37,525 nt of DNA from Thermoplasmatota archaeon (lineage in GTDB: Archaea > Thermoplasmatota > Penumbrarchaeia > Penumbrarchaeales > Penumbrarchaeaceae): contig JALOTP010000017.1 of assembly GCA_025457865.1 (NCBI GenBank), positions 1 through 37,525 on the forward strand, read 5' to 3'. Of the stretch, positions 1 to 8,100 are shown piece after piece. Both the position numbers and the translations under genes were made by a program. Numbering within the stretch: position 1 is the first letter of the stretch; every line of letters begins with the position of its first letter. Under the pieces are notes generated by a model. That model searched no databases, was not told where the DNA came from, and saw nothing but the letters and a program-made list of their open reading frames with translations.

Positions 1-32
1 GAACCTGAAATGTATCTCGAAGGTAACAAAGG

Positions 33-39
33 TTATATG
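33..39 (+). promoter_or_regulatory. Candidate TATA box of the acyl-CoA synthetase gene
   Basis: The AT-rich element TTATATG lies about 50 bases before the ATG at 85. It would place the transcript start near position 62, leaving a short leader that contains the GGAGGG ribosome site at 74-79. A second AT-rich stretch at 46-55 is an alternative. Confidence 0.35.
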
Positions 40-84
40 AATGGTCATTATTAATCAACTTCCCGTTCCCGATGGAGGGTCCAG

Positions 85-1929
85 ATGTCAGGTCAATTGA
101 ACCCGCTCAGGGCAGAGGTGCGCTCGCCACTGCTCCAGAAGGCCGGTTTTAGGAACCTATACCATATGTTCGAAAGGTCCGTGGCCATCGAACCGGGCAA
201 GACCGCGGTCATGTACAAGCTGGGGAAAGGTCATTGGGCCTCCATGTCCTTCTCGGACATGCTGGAAGGCTCCAGGGACTGCGCCTCCGCCCTCCTCTCG
301 CTGGGGATACGCAAGGGCGATAGGGTCGGCTTCATCTGCAACAACAGGTACGAATGGATGATGGTGGACCTGGGGGTCCACAGGATAGGTGCCGTGAACG
401 TGACGAACTATGTCACACCCGACCCTGAGAAGTTCTTAACGAGCGAAGTGGCCTTCAACCTGAACGATTCGGCCACAAGGGTCGTGTTCGTGGCGGCCAA
501 ATACCTTCACAAGGTCGAGGATGCCATTGAGAGCGGCGAGTTCAAGACCGTTGAGAAGGTCATCGTATTCGACAGGGAGGAAGGTTTTAAGGACAAGGGA
601 AAGATGCGGCCGTTCAATGAGTTCCTCCAGCTCGGAAAGCGTTCAAGGAAGCTCCTTGACACCTATGAGGAAAAAGTGGGGCTCAACGATACAGCGACCA
701 TCATCTACACCTCAGGGTCAACGGGCATACCCAAAGGGGTCGTCCTTACCCACGGCAACCTCCTTTCGAACGTCGAGAACATACTGGCAATGGTTGACCT
801 CCGGAGGGACGATGTCGAGATGAGCTTCCTTCCTCTGGGGCATATCTTCGAGAGGATAATCAGCTATCTGATAATCAGGTTCGGTGGGACCATCGGATAT
901 GCGGAGTCCATAGAGACGATAGCCGATGATGCCCAGGTGGTGAGGCCCACCGTCTTCCCCGCGGTCCCAAGGGTCTTCGAGAAGTTCAAGACCAAGGTCG
1001 AGGACAACGCCGCTTCAAAGGGAGGCCTCTCTCTAAAGATCTACAAATGGTCGACAAGGACCGGCAGGGAGTTCACCATGGGAAAGAGGGACCCTCTGAC
1101 CAGGTTCAAGTACAGCCTAGCCAAGAAACTGGTCTTCGACAAGGTTTCAAAGAAGCTCGGGGGCAGGGTCCGATTCTTCGTTTCGTCCTCGGCGCCCCTG
1201 TGCGAGGACACCGCTAACTTCTTCAAATCCATGAACTTCGAGATACTCGAAGCCTATGGTATGACCGAGGCCGGTCCGTTGATAAGCGTCAATAGGAACG
1301 GTAAGGCCCGGATAGGCACTGTTGGAGAGTTCATTCCGGAGCTGGAGTACAAACTGGCAGATGATGGCGAACTCCTCATCAAGGGACCTTCCATCATGAA
1401 GGGGTTCTGGAACAGGCCAGATGCCGAGAGGGAGACGTTCTCCAAAGGCTGGCTGCTCACGGGCGATATTGGCAAGGTGAGCAGGGACGGTTACCTCACC
1501 CTTACTGACAGGAAGAAGAACCTCATCAAGACCTCCCAAGGCAAGTACGTTCCGCCGGCACCCATAGAGGACAAGCTCGTCTCGAACGAGTACATAAGCC
1601 AGGCCATGGTCATAGGGGACAGGAGGCCGCACTGTTCGGCCATCATAGTCCCTGCGTTCCAACGGCTCGAGGGCTACGCCCAGAAGAACAACATCCACTA
1701 CACAAGCTACATGGACCTGGTCCAGAACCCGTCAATAGTGAAGTTCTACCAGGGCATCCTTGAGAAGGAGACCAGCACCTTCGCTCACCATGAGCGCCCC
1801 AAGAAGCTCATACTAGGTGACAAGGAATGGACATGGGAGGGCGGAGAGCTTACGCCAACCCAGAAGGTCAGGAGGACCGTCATAATCAAGCACTTCAAGG
1901 ACCAGATAGATAGCATATATGGTCCATGA
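85..1929 (+). CDS. Long-chain acyl-CoA synthetase (AMP-forming), FadD/ACSL type
   Basis: Member of the ANL adenylate-forming superfamily. It should activate a fatty or other carboxylic acid with ATP to an acyl-adenylate and then form the acyl-CoA. The AMP-binding P-loop (IIYTSGSTGIPKG) starts at residue 206, the EAYGMTEAGP motif spans 389-398, LLTGDIG with the ribose-binding Asp461 follows, and the DRKKNLIKTSQGKYV hinge comes next, which is typical of the long-chain branch. The length of 614 residues is normal for that branch. The ATG at 85 is supported by GGAGGG at 74-79. The gene stands alone and converges on orc1/cdc6 with 32 bases between them. Substrate chain length cannot be read from the sequence. 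In an archaeon with ether lipids the likely role is fatty-acid use or degradation, possibly linked to the PlsC-like protein at 9.6 kb; that link is inference. Confidence 0.9.
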   Translation: MSGQLNPLRAEVRSPLLQKAGFRNLYHMFERSVAIEPGKTAVMYKLGKGHWASMSFSDMLEGSRDCASALLSLGIRKGDRVGFICNNRYEWMMVDLGVHRIGAVNVTNYVTPDPEKFLTSEVAFNLNDSATRVVFVAAKYLHKVEDAIESGEFKTVEKVIVFDREEGFKDKGKMRPFNEFLQLGKRSRKLLDTYEEKVGLNDTATIIYTSGSTGIPKGVVLTHGNLLSNVENILAMVDLRRDDVEMSFLPLGHIFERIISYLIIRFGGTIGYAESIETIADDAQVVRPTVFPAVPRVFEKFKTKVEDNAASKGGLSLKIYKWSTRTGREFTMGKRDPLTRFKYSLAKKLVFDKVSKKLGGRVRFFVSSSAPLCEDTANFFKSMNFEILEAYGMTEAGPLISVNRNGKARIGTVGEFIPELEYKLADDGELLIKGPSIMKGFWNRPDAERETFSKGWLLTGDIGKVSRDGYLTLTDRKKNLIKTSQGKYVPPAPIEDKLVSNEYISQAMVIGDRRPHCSAIIVPAFQRLEGYAQKNNIHYTSYMDLVQNPSIVKFYQGILEKETSTFAHHERPKKLILGDKEWTWEGGELTPTQKVRRTVIIKHFKDQIDSIYGP

Positions 1930-1961
1930 GGAGTAGGCTTTCCGGTCCACTCCAGGCGATG

Positions 1962-3371
1962 TCAGAAACCAGTACTGTATATCAGCTTAGGCCTCATCCC
2001 CTTGACCTTGGCCAGAAGCCCTTCCTGGAGACAGGCGAGCACCTCGGTCGTCGGAACGCTTGCCTCGACCATGGTGGTCCTACCATGCCTGCCGAATGAT
2101 ATGACCTTTGACTGGATAAGACCTAATTTGTCCAGCTCGCTCATGAGGTTCACGACCTGTCTCCGTCCCAGCACGGTGAGGTCGAGCCTTCCCGCATAGA
2201 ACGAGTAAGCCTCGAAGAGCTCCTTGGTAGTGGTCCTGGCCCGGCCTGCGAGCTTCAGCTGGAGGACAGACAGCAGAACGAGCTTGGTCTGGATGGGAAG
2301 TGTCCTGACGACCTGCGAGACGCGGTCCATCTCTATCTTCTTCTGGGCCTGGAGGACATAGAGGTCCGTCAGTTTCGGAGAGCGGTCCCTCTCCGCGAGC
2401 TCCGCCGAGACCCTCAGTATGTCAAGCGCCTTCCGGGCGTCGCCGTTCTCGTTCGCTGCTATCGCCGCGCAGTGGGCCACCACGTCCGGATCGAACGAAC
2501 CCTGGTAGAAGGCCTCTTCGGCCCTTCGCGAGAGTATGTCCCTTAGCTGGGCGGCGTTGTAGGGGTTGAACACGAGCTCTTCTGCGCCCAGTGACGACTT
2601 GACCCTGGAGTCAAGGTATTCGAGGAACTGCAGGTTGTTCGATATCCCTATGAGAGAGACCCTCGTCCTTACGAGCTCCTCGTTGATCCTGGTGAGGGTG
2701 TAGAGGATATCGTCCCCGGACTTGTAAACGAGTCTGTCCACCTCGTCCATGATTATTATGGTCAATGAATCCGTTTCGTCGAGCTTTGCCAGGAGCCTGT
2801 CATGTACCTCATCAACGGGAAGACCCGAGACAGGAAGCCTGTCATCTTCGGTGAAGGCCGCGAGCCTGTTGGCTATCTGGGTCATTACCCGGTACTCCGT
2901 GTCCATCTGCTGGCAGTTGATATAGATGCATTTGACAGGCCTGTTGAGGTCCTTCTTGAGGTCGGGGCCCATGACCTCATCGAAACCTAGGAGTTCGACG
3001 GCATTGTTAATGGCCACCGATAGGTCAGGGTCGCTCATGGAGGCCGTCAGTTCGAGGAACCTCTTCTGCATGGATGACCTGAGGAGGTCTGACCTGTCGG
3101 TCAGGGCCTTCATCAATAGCCTCGAGACCACCGTCTTTCCCGTGCCCGTCATCCCATAGAGCATGATATTGGATGGTGTGCTTCCCTTGAGGGAGGTCAC
3201 CAGTATCCGGGCCAGGGTCTGTATCTCCAGGTCTCTGTGGGGGAGGGTCTCAGGTATATAGGAATACCGAAGGACCTCACGGTTCTTGAATATCCTTCCT
3301 CCCGTATCGAGGATATTGAAGATATCACCCACTGATCCGTCCAAATAGCTCACCTGTTCCCCCTTAAGCAT
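1962..3371 (-). CDS. cdc6: Orc1/Cdc6 replication initiator (AAA+ ATPase with winged helix)
   Basis: Archaeal origin-recognition and helicase-loading protein that binds origin DNA and recruits MCM. Walker A GMTGTGKT is at residues 73-80, Walker B IIIMDEVD ends near 212 with Asp209-Glu210, sensor 1 (LIGISNN) is at 240-246, and a GDARKALDIL sensor-2 helix follows. The last roughly 100 residues fit the family's winged-helix DNA-binding domain. At 469 residues it is slightly longer than the usual 400 or so. The N-terminal segment contains the typical FKNREVL and PHRDLEI approach to the AAA+ core. The gene faces away from an AT-rich gene-free region, the common place for an archaeal origin. The start at 3371 is preceded on the minus strand by AAGGGTGC directly before the ATG. 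An AT-rich TATA candidate on the minus strand lies near 3446-3455. Confidence 0.93.
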   Translation of the reverse strand: MLKGEQVSYLDGSVGDIFNILDTGGRIFKNREVLRYSYIPETLPHRDLEIQTLARILVTSLKGSTPSNIMLYGMTGTGKTVVSRLLMKALTDRSDLLRSSMQKRFLELTASMSDPDLSVAINNAVELLGFDEVMGPDLKKDLNRPVKCIYINCQQMDTEYRVMTQIANRLAAFTEDDRLPVSGLPVDEVHDRLLAKLDETDSLTIIIMDEVDRLVYKSGDDILYTLTRINEELVRTRVSLIGISNNLQFLEYLDSRVKSSLGAEELVFNPYNAAQLRDILSRRAEEAFYQGSFDPDVVAHCAAIAANENGDARKALDILRVSAELAERDRSPKLTDLYVLQAQKKIEMDRVSQVVRTLPIQTKLVLLSVLQLKLAGRARTTTKELFEAYSFYAGRLDLTVLGRRQVVNLMSELDKLGLIQSKVISFGRHGRTTMVEASVPTTEVLACLQEGLLAKVKGMRPKLIYSTGF

Positions 3372-3814
3372 GCACCCTTAGGACAGCCCTTCATACCACC
3401 CAGATGGGTAGATGGGACCTGCACGAAGCAAGGGAGAACCTACAGTCTATTTATTGTTTTCTTATCCAACCAATGGTGATATAAAAGGATGGTGCCTTTT
3501 TTCGTTCCGAAAAATAAAGGTGTAATATTGACACATGTTTTATATTGGATATTTATTCTTTTTTTGTTCATTAACCTAAAGTGAAACATACCGATAACCG
3601 GTTGCAAAGCTGTAGGAATGGAACCGCACCCTACAGGACGTATGGTGCAAAAATCCATTCGGCACCCTTCGATGCCGTAGTAGATAGGGTCATGAAAAAA
3701 CCAGATATGCGATACGAACATGACCAAAAAAAAAGAGGGTTCACCTTTTTATCATCGATCGGCGTTCTGGGCCTAGTGGCGTTGGCCCTTCAGGGATGAA
3801 CGGTCCGGTGACTA
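3372..3814. other. AT-rich intergenic region next to cdc6; candidate replication origin
   Basis: This is one of the two longest gene-free stretches in the window and much richer in A+T than its surroundings, especially 3440-3590 with several T and A runs. It holds an imperfect dyad around 3495-3520 (CCTTTTTTCG facing CGAAAAATAAAGG), the perfect 8-base palindrome AACCGGTT at 3596-3603, the inverted pair CTGTAGG 3610-3616 / CCTACAG 3630-3636, the pair GGTGC 3644-3648 / GCACC 3662-3666, and three same-orientation copies of GCACCCT (3372, 3626, 3662). I found no canonical origin-recognition box. Location beside cdc6, an AT-rich core and small dyads fit an origin but do not prove one. Two short open frames here look spurious. 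Confidence 0.35.
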
Positions 3815-4570
3815 ATGATGGCAGTGATCGCGCCTGTCCATGACAGGAGAACGGTCCTCAAGAGGACCATGAGGACGCTTAGCAGGACGGTGGAGACCCT
3901 CTCACTGCTCGAGAGGGACCCGCCCTTGGTCAAGCTGGCGGAGATGGAGAGGATGGGATCGTACGACCTCCCCGGGCTCAGGGAGGCGGGGAACGATGTA
4001 CTGCACCTTGCCGCCTCTGTCAATGATTACAGGCGCAGATATTGGCAGCTTGAGAACAGCATCAGACAAGCATTCATCTCAACGATGAGGTCAAGGGGTT
4101 ACCTTCCTGCCTTCTCCAGGGAGGTGGATTCCCTGAAGGGTTCCATCCCCGAAGCATTGATAAAGGGCGATGATAGGGTCTGGAAGTATACCTATGACAG
4201 GTACATAGTCATCATTTCGGAGCAAGTGGGCAGGGATATGGCAGGCGCACCGACATCAAAGGAGGTTTGGGACCTCATGGAGAGGAAGTGGGCATCAAGG
4301 ATCGACGTCCTCCTTGCAAAGGTGAACACGCTCATCCCTCAGATACTCACGCTCAGGTCCATGCTCAGGTCGTTCCTGCATGGTCCGGACCGCCCCTGGA
4401 AGGACGTCAGGGTAAGAGGGCCTAAGGTGACCCCCGTGAAGAGGCCGATAAGGCCCATCATGGTCATGAAGAGGCCCATACCGGTCCAGAGACCCCCAAG
4501 GAGGCCGAGGAAGAGGCTCCTTGGTGGCCCCAAACGCCAGGTCATAGGTCCCGAGGGGGGTCACCGCTGA
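3815..4570 (+). CDS. Hypothetical helical protein with basic Pro/Arg-rich tail
   Basis: I do not recognise this 251-residue protein. Residues 1-190 are predicted mostly helical, with Arg/Lys and Leu-rich stretches, no signal peptide and no membrane segment. Residues from about 195 to the end are strongly basic and rich in proline and arginine (short runs such as KRPIRPIMVMKRPI and RPPRRPRKR), which suggests a disordered nucleic-acid- or membrane-binding tail. The start could be the ATG at 3815 or the adjacent ATG at 3818; GGTGA at 3807-3811 fits the second better. The stop codon shares a base with the ATG of the next gene (TGATG), so the two are probably translated together. The stop is at 4568-4570. 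Confidence 0.65.
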   Translation: MMAVIAPVHDRRTVLKRTMRTLSRTVETLSLLERDPPLVKLAEMERMGSYDLPGLREAGNDVLHLAASVNDYRRRYWQLENSIRQAFISTMRSRGYLPAFSREVDSLKGSIPEALIKGDDRVWKYTYDRYIVIISEQVGRDMAGAPTSKEVWDLMERKWASRIDVLLAKVNTLIPQILTLRSMLRSFLHGPDRPWKDVRVRGPKVTPVKRPIRPIMVMKRPIPVQRPPRRPRKRLLGGPKRQVIGPEGGHR

Positions 4571-5100
4571 TGGTCCGTTGGCCGCTCGCGGCACTAATAC
4601 TCATGGTCCTCTCGTTGTTCTCCGTATTCGTAATTGCCCATCCTTTCCTGGTGGGTCCGGATGAGGGGACGCTCACTGTGAGATGGTCATCCCCTACAGG
4701 GCTTGTTCTCAGGAACCTCGTTAAGGGCGATAGCATAGAGGTCAGCTACGAGAGCGACCTGCCCCTCTCCTTATATCTGCTCGATCTCAAAGATGCGGAG
4801 GATTTCAGGCGCCCCTCGTTCTACAAAGGAGACCTGCCGGTCCCCCTCCGAACGGGAACCTCGGCCGACATCAAGGTGAGGGTGGATGGCACTGGGGACA
4901 TGGAGATCCTGTTCTGGAACGCATCGTTCACAACGGACCAGACCGTCGATTACAGCATCAGGGTCCACAGGAGGGCCCTGACCTGGGGAATGGTGGTTTC
5001 CGGTTCCGGCCTTCTCATCCTTTGCCTGAGCGGGGCCGTATTTCTCATCCGCAAGGGCAGGGATGACCGAACGGTCGATCGGCCTCCATCAGACCGATGA
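4570..5100 (+). CDS. Small membrane-anchored protein, two membrane segments, extracytoplasmic domain
   Basis: This is a 176-residue protein of unknown function. A hydrophobic segment at about 4-27 (signal anchor or signal peptide) is followed by roughly 110 residues rich in alternating beta-type residues. A second membrane segment lies at about 139-160, then a short charged cytoplasmic tail (RKGRDDRTVDRPPSDR). The middle part should lie outside the cell. The ATG at 4570 overlaps the preceding stop codon, so translation is coupled to the basic-tailed upstream protein. The next gene in the same direction is the large FG-GAP surface protein, with 74 bases between. The three may act together at the cell surface; that is inferred only from position. 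Confidence 0.7.
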   Translation: MVRWPLAALILMVLSLFSVFVIAHPFLVGPDEGTLTVRWSSPTGLVLRNLVKGDSIEVSYESDLPLSLYLLDLKDAEDFRRPSFYKGDLPVPLRTGTSADIKVRVDGTGDMEILFWNASFTTDQTVDYSIRVHRRALTWGMVVSGSGLLILCLSGAVFLIRKGRDDRTVDRPPSDR

Positions 5101-5104
5101 TTTC

Positions 5105-5113
5105 AATATAATC
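5105..5113 (+). promoter_or_regulatory. Candidate TATA box of the FG-GAP surface protein gene
   Basis: AATATAATC in an otherwise GC-rich region suggests a promoter separate from the upstream pair. It predicts a transcript start near 5135 and a leader of about 40 bases that contains the strong ribosome site at 5163-5169. Confidence 0.35.
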
Positions 5114-5162
5114 CAATACCATTAAGTAGTATGACCAGAGCTTCGATGGATGGCATGGGCTC

Positions 5163-5169
5163 GGAGGGG
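5163..5169 (+). promoter_or_regulatory. Ribosome binding site GGAGGGG that fixes a TTG start
   Basis: GGAGGGG lies five to seven bases before the TTG at 5175. No ATG or GTG in frame offers a comparable site, and the TTG start gives a proper signal peptide, so TTG is the likely start codon. Confidence 0.75.
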
Positions 5170-5174
5170 TCAAC

Positions 5175-8100
5175 TTGAAGGAAAACGGCATCGCACATGA
5201 ACATGTAGGTAAAGTGACAGCTCTGGTCCTGGTCGCCTTGCTAGCCGTCATGATACCCAATGGCCTGGTCTCGACGGGATTGACCGATGATGCCGGGACC
5301 ATTGTCCGAACGAGAGGGCCTGGACCGGTGAGAAGCTCCAACATCTCGTCAATTACAGGGGAGCACATGGTCTCCCAGGTCGCTTACATGAGGTTCATTG
5401 GGGACGGGACGCCTGTCAGCAGCGGAGGCCTAGGCAGCTTCATAGGGTCCGCCGACATCGACGGGGACGGGAACCTGGAGCTCGCCATGTCCGCACCCGG
5501 GATCACGAGCGGGGGAGGGGATGTCGATGCAGGTATCCTTTATGTGATGAACGGGACAGCGGACCTATCGGCCGTTGATGTGGACCTGCAGGAACAGCTC
5601 CTGGACCTGACCATACGCTCCAAAAGCCCTTACTCATCGCTCCTCTCGTCCTTTGCCTCAGGGGACCTCAACGGCGACGGACACACCGACCTCATATTGG
5701 GGGCCCCATCATGGCCGGATACGGGCAAGGTCTGTGTCCTATGGGGAGGACCTGGCGGCTTTCCCCCCGATCTTGACCTGGTCAGGATAATAGGGTCCAC
5801 ACCGAATGGGAACCCCGTGGGTTTCCTCAGGACGGAATCATATGCGGTCATAGCTGGATTAGTGACCACGAGCGTCCTTGGCACCATGCTCGGGAAGAAT
5901 GTGATGGCAGGGGACCTCGATTCCGACGGGGTGGATGACCTGGTCTTCACCTTCCACGGCTGGAACGCGGTCTTCATAGTTTGGGGGAGCACCGACAAGA
6001 TGCAGTTCGGTTCCGATCTCACTTACATCAAGAACTCAATGCAGACCTCCCAGTTCGGTCATGGCTGCCTGCTTGACGACATCGATGGCAATGGCGCCCT
6101 GGACCTTGCCATCACTTCGCCCACTGCCGATGATGATAACAGGGGCCTCCTACAGGTCGGCGCTGTCCATGTGGTCTTCGGAGCTGGAAGGTTGAGAGGG
6201 AACACATCGCTGCAGATAGAGGACATCGCCAGGCCGACCATCTACGGCAGGGACCCCTACGACCAGTTCGGTCTCGACCTCAGGTCAAAGGACCTCAATC
6301 ATGACCTGATGGCCGACCTGATAATCGGCGCCCCAGGCGATGACGGGCCCAACAATGACCGGTACGAGGCGGGCCAGCTCATGGTCTTCTATGGTGCGGA
6401 TGTGGTCAATTTCCCGACCAACATGGTCGGGATCGACAGGTGCGACAAGGTCATCTACGGAGCCCAAGGTAGGATAGGCAAGATCGAACCCGACGCTCTG
6501 GGGTCGCAGTTCGCTATAGGGGACCTTGACGGTGACGGTGATCATGAGCTGATGGTCGGAACACCTGGCAAGGACGGGGACAGCTCAGAGAACGCCGGCA
6601 ATTGCATCATCTTCTCGAACGCGGATTCCTTCGGAGTCACCGGTGTGACGGCAGACCTCTCGAAGGCAGTACCTGTAGCGGTCCTTAAGGGTGATGACCC
6701 CTACGACGGGCTCGGCTTCCAGGTGGAGGCCATGGACTTAAACGATGATTCCATCGATGACCTGGTCGTATCCTCACCGGGCGGGGATGGCCCCGGTAAC
6801 GACAGACCCGGGGCTGGAGAGGTCTATCTACTGCTCGGTTCCTCCCTTGTCATAGATTCCATAGGACTGACCGGCGAGGCCGTGACCGATGGGACACTTT
6901 ACACTGGTGCCGGGAACGCTACCTTGGAGGTCAGGTTCAGACAGTACCCGCAAGCGATAGGGGCCACACCCGCCAAGGTCGTTGTCGATCCTGATGGGCT
7001 CGGTATAGTCCTTGTCCTTGGCCCTGGGGGAGCTGAAAAGGAAGGGGACGCCTACGACCTCGTGACCTATGATGAGGACCGCTCGTCCATCACCGCGAAC
7101 GGGGTTTCCGGGACCCTAAGGCTGGCCTTGTCATTCGGCTGGTTCTACTACATGACCCAAGAAGCTGCGGTCATCGTCTCCTTCGGTGTCGGGGGGGATA
7201 TCTGGGTCGAACGTACCTTCATCTCTCCGTTCCACGCGGAAAGGGACATACGATTGAAGGATGAGCCGACCATCCTGAGGAACGGGGCAAGCATGCCGAC
7301 CGGTCATGAATGGTTCTCGAGCGGTGACAGCCTGTCAATGAAAGGTCTTACGCTCATCTATTCGGACGGCAGCGGAAGGACGTTCGATGGCTCCAGGGCC
7401 ACCGCCTCCCTCCTTAGGGATGGGACCATGGTAGGCCAGGGCCGAGCTGACGGTAAATGGACGATAGAGGACGCGGTCCCTGCCCAGGGCTCTGTCGCCT
7501 ACTCCGTGGTCATTGGCCATCATCAGGACGAGGTCCCCGCAGGTTTCCCCGAGGGCCTCCGACCCGGCACTGGAATGCCATTCAAGATAGACATCAAGGT
7601 CGATGATACCGATCCTGACCCTCCGGGGAACGTGATCATAGGACCCGACCCCGGCCGCCTCTCAATGTACGATGACGACACCCAATGGGAGCTCTCCTGG
7701 GATGCGCTCCTTGATGATAGCTCCGACCCCTTCACAGAAGGGACCTTGAGAAGGATGGACCATAACGGTTCGGGCATTCGGGGCTTCAACGCTCAGGTGA
7801 ACGACGGACCCCCGCTCATAGCTAGGGCAGATGGAGGGCTCCAGGCCACTTATTTCAGGGACGGCAACTTCACCGAACACGGCATGATGAGGGTGGACAG
7901 CTCCATACATTTCACCGAGGACGATTGGGGGATGTGGGGGCCCGGTCCGGAGAGGGTCCCCCCCTACGGATTCTCTGTCAGATGGGACGGCTGGGTCCGG
8001 TTCCCCAAGGACAGGTACTACAGGTTCGAGCTGACCGGTATGGGTACTGCCAAGCTCATCATGGACGGGGCCATCGTCATAGACTGGACGAACCTCTCAA

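Noticed and set aside
3440..3727. 95-codon open frame on the minus strand in the cdc6 intergenic region
   Set aside because: AT-rich, unusual composition, no ribosome site, no family resemblance; it lies in the candidate origin.
3581..3799. 72-codon open frame (+) with a hydrophobic end
   Set aside because: GTG start without ribosome site, and the first half overlaps inverted repeats; only the last 19 residues look protein-like. Too weak to call.
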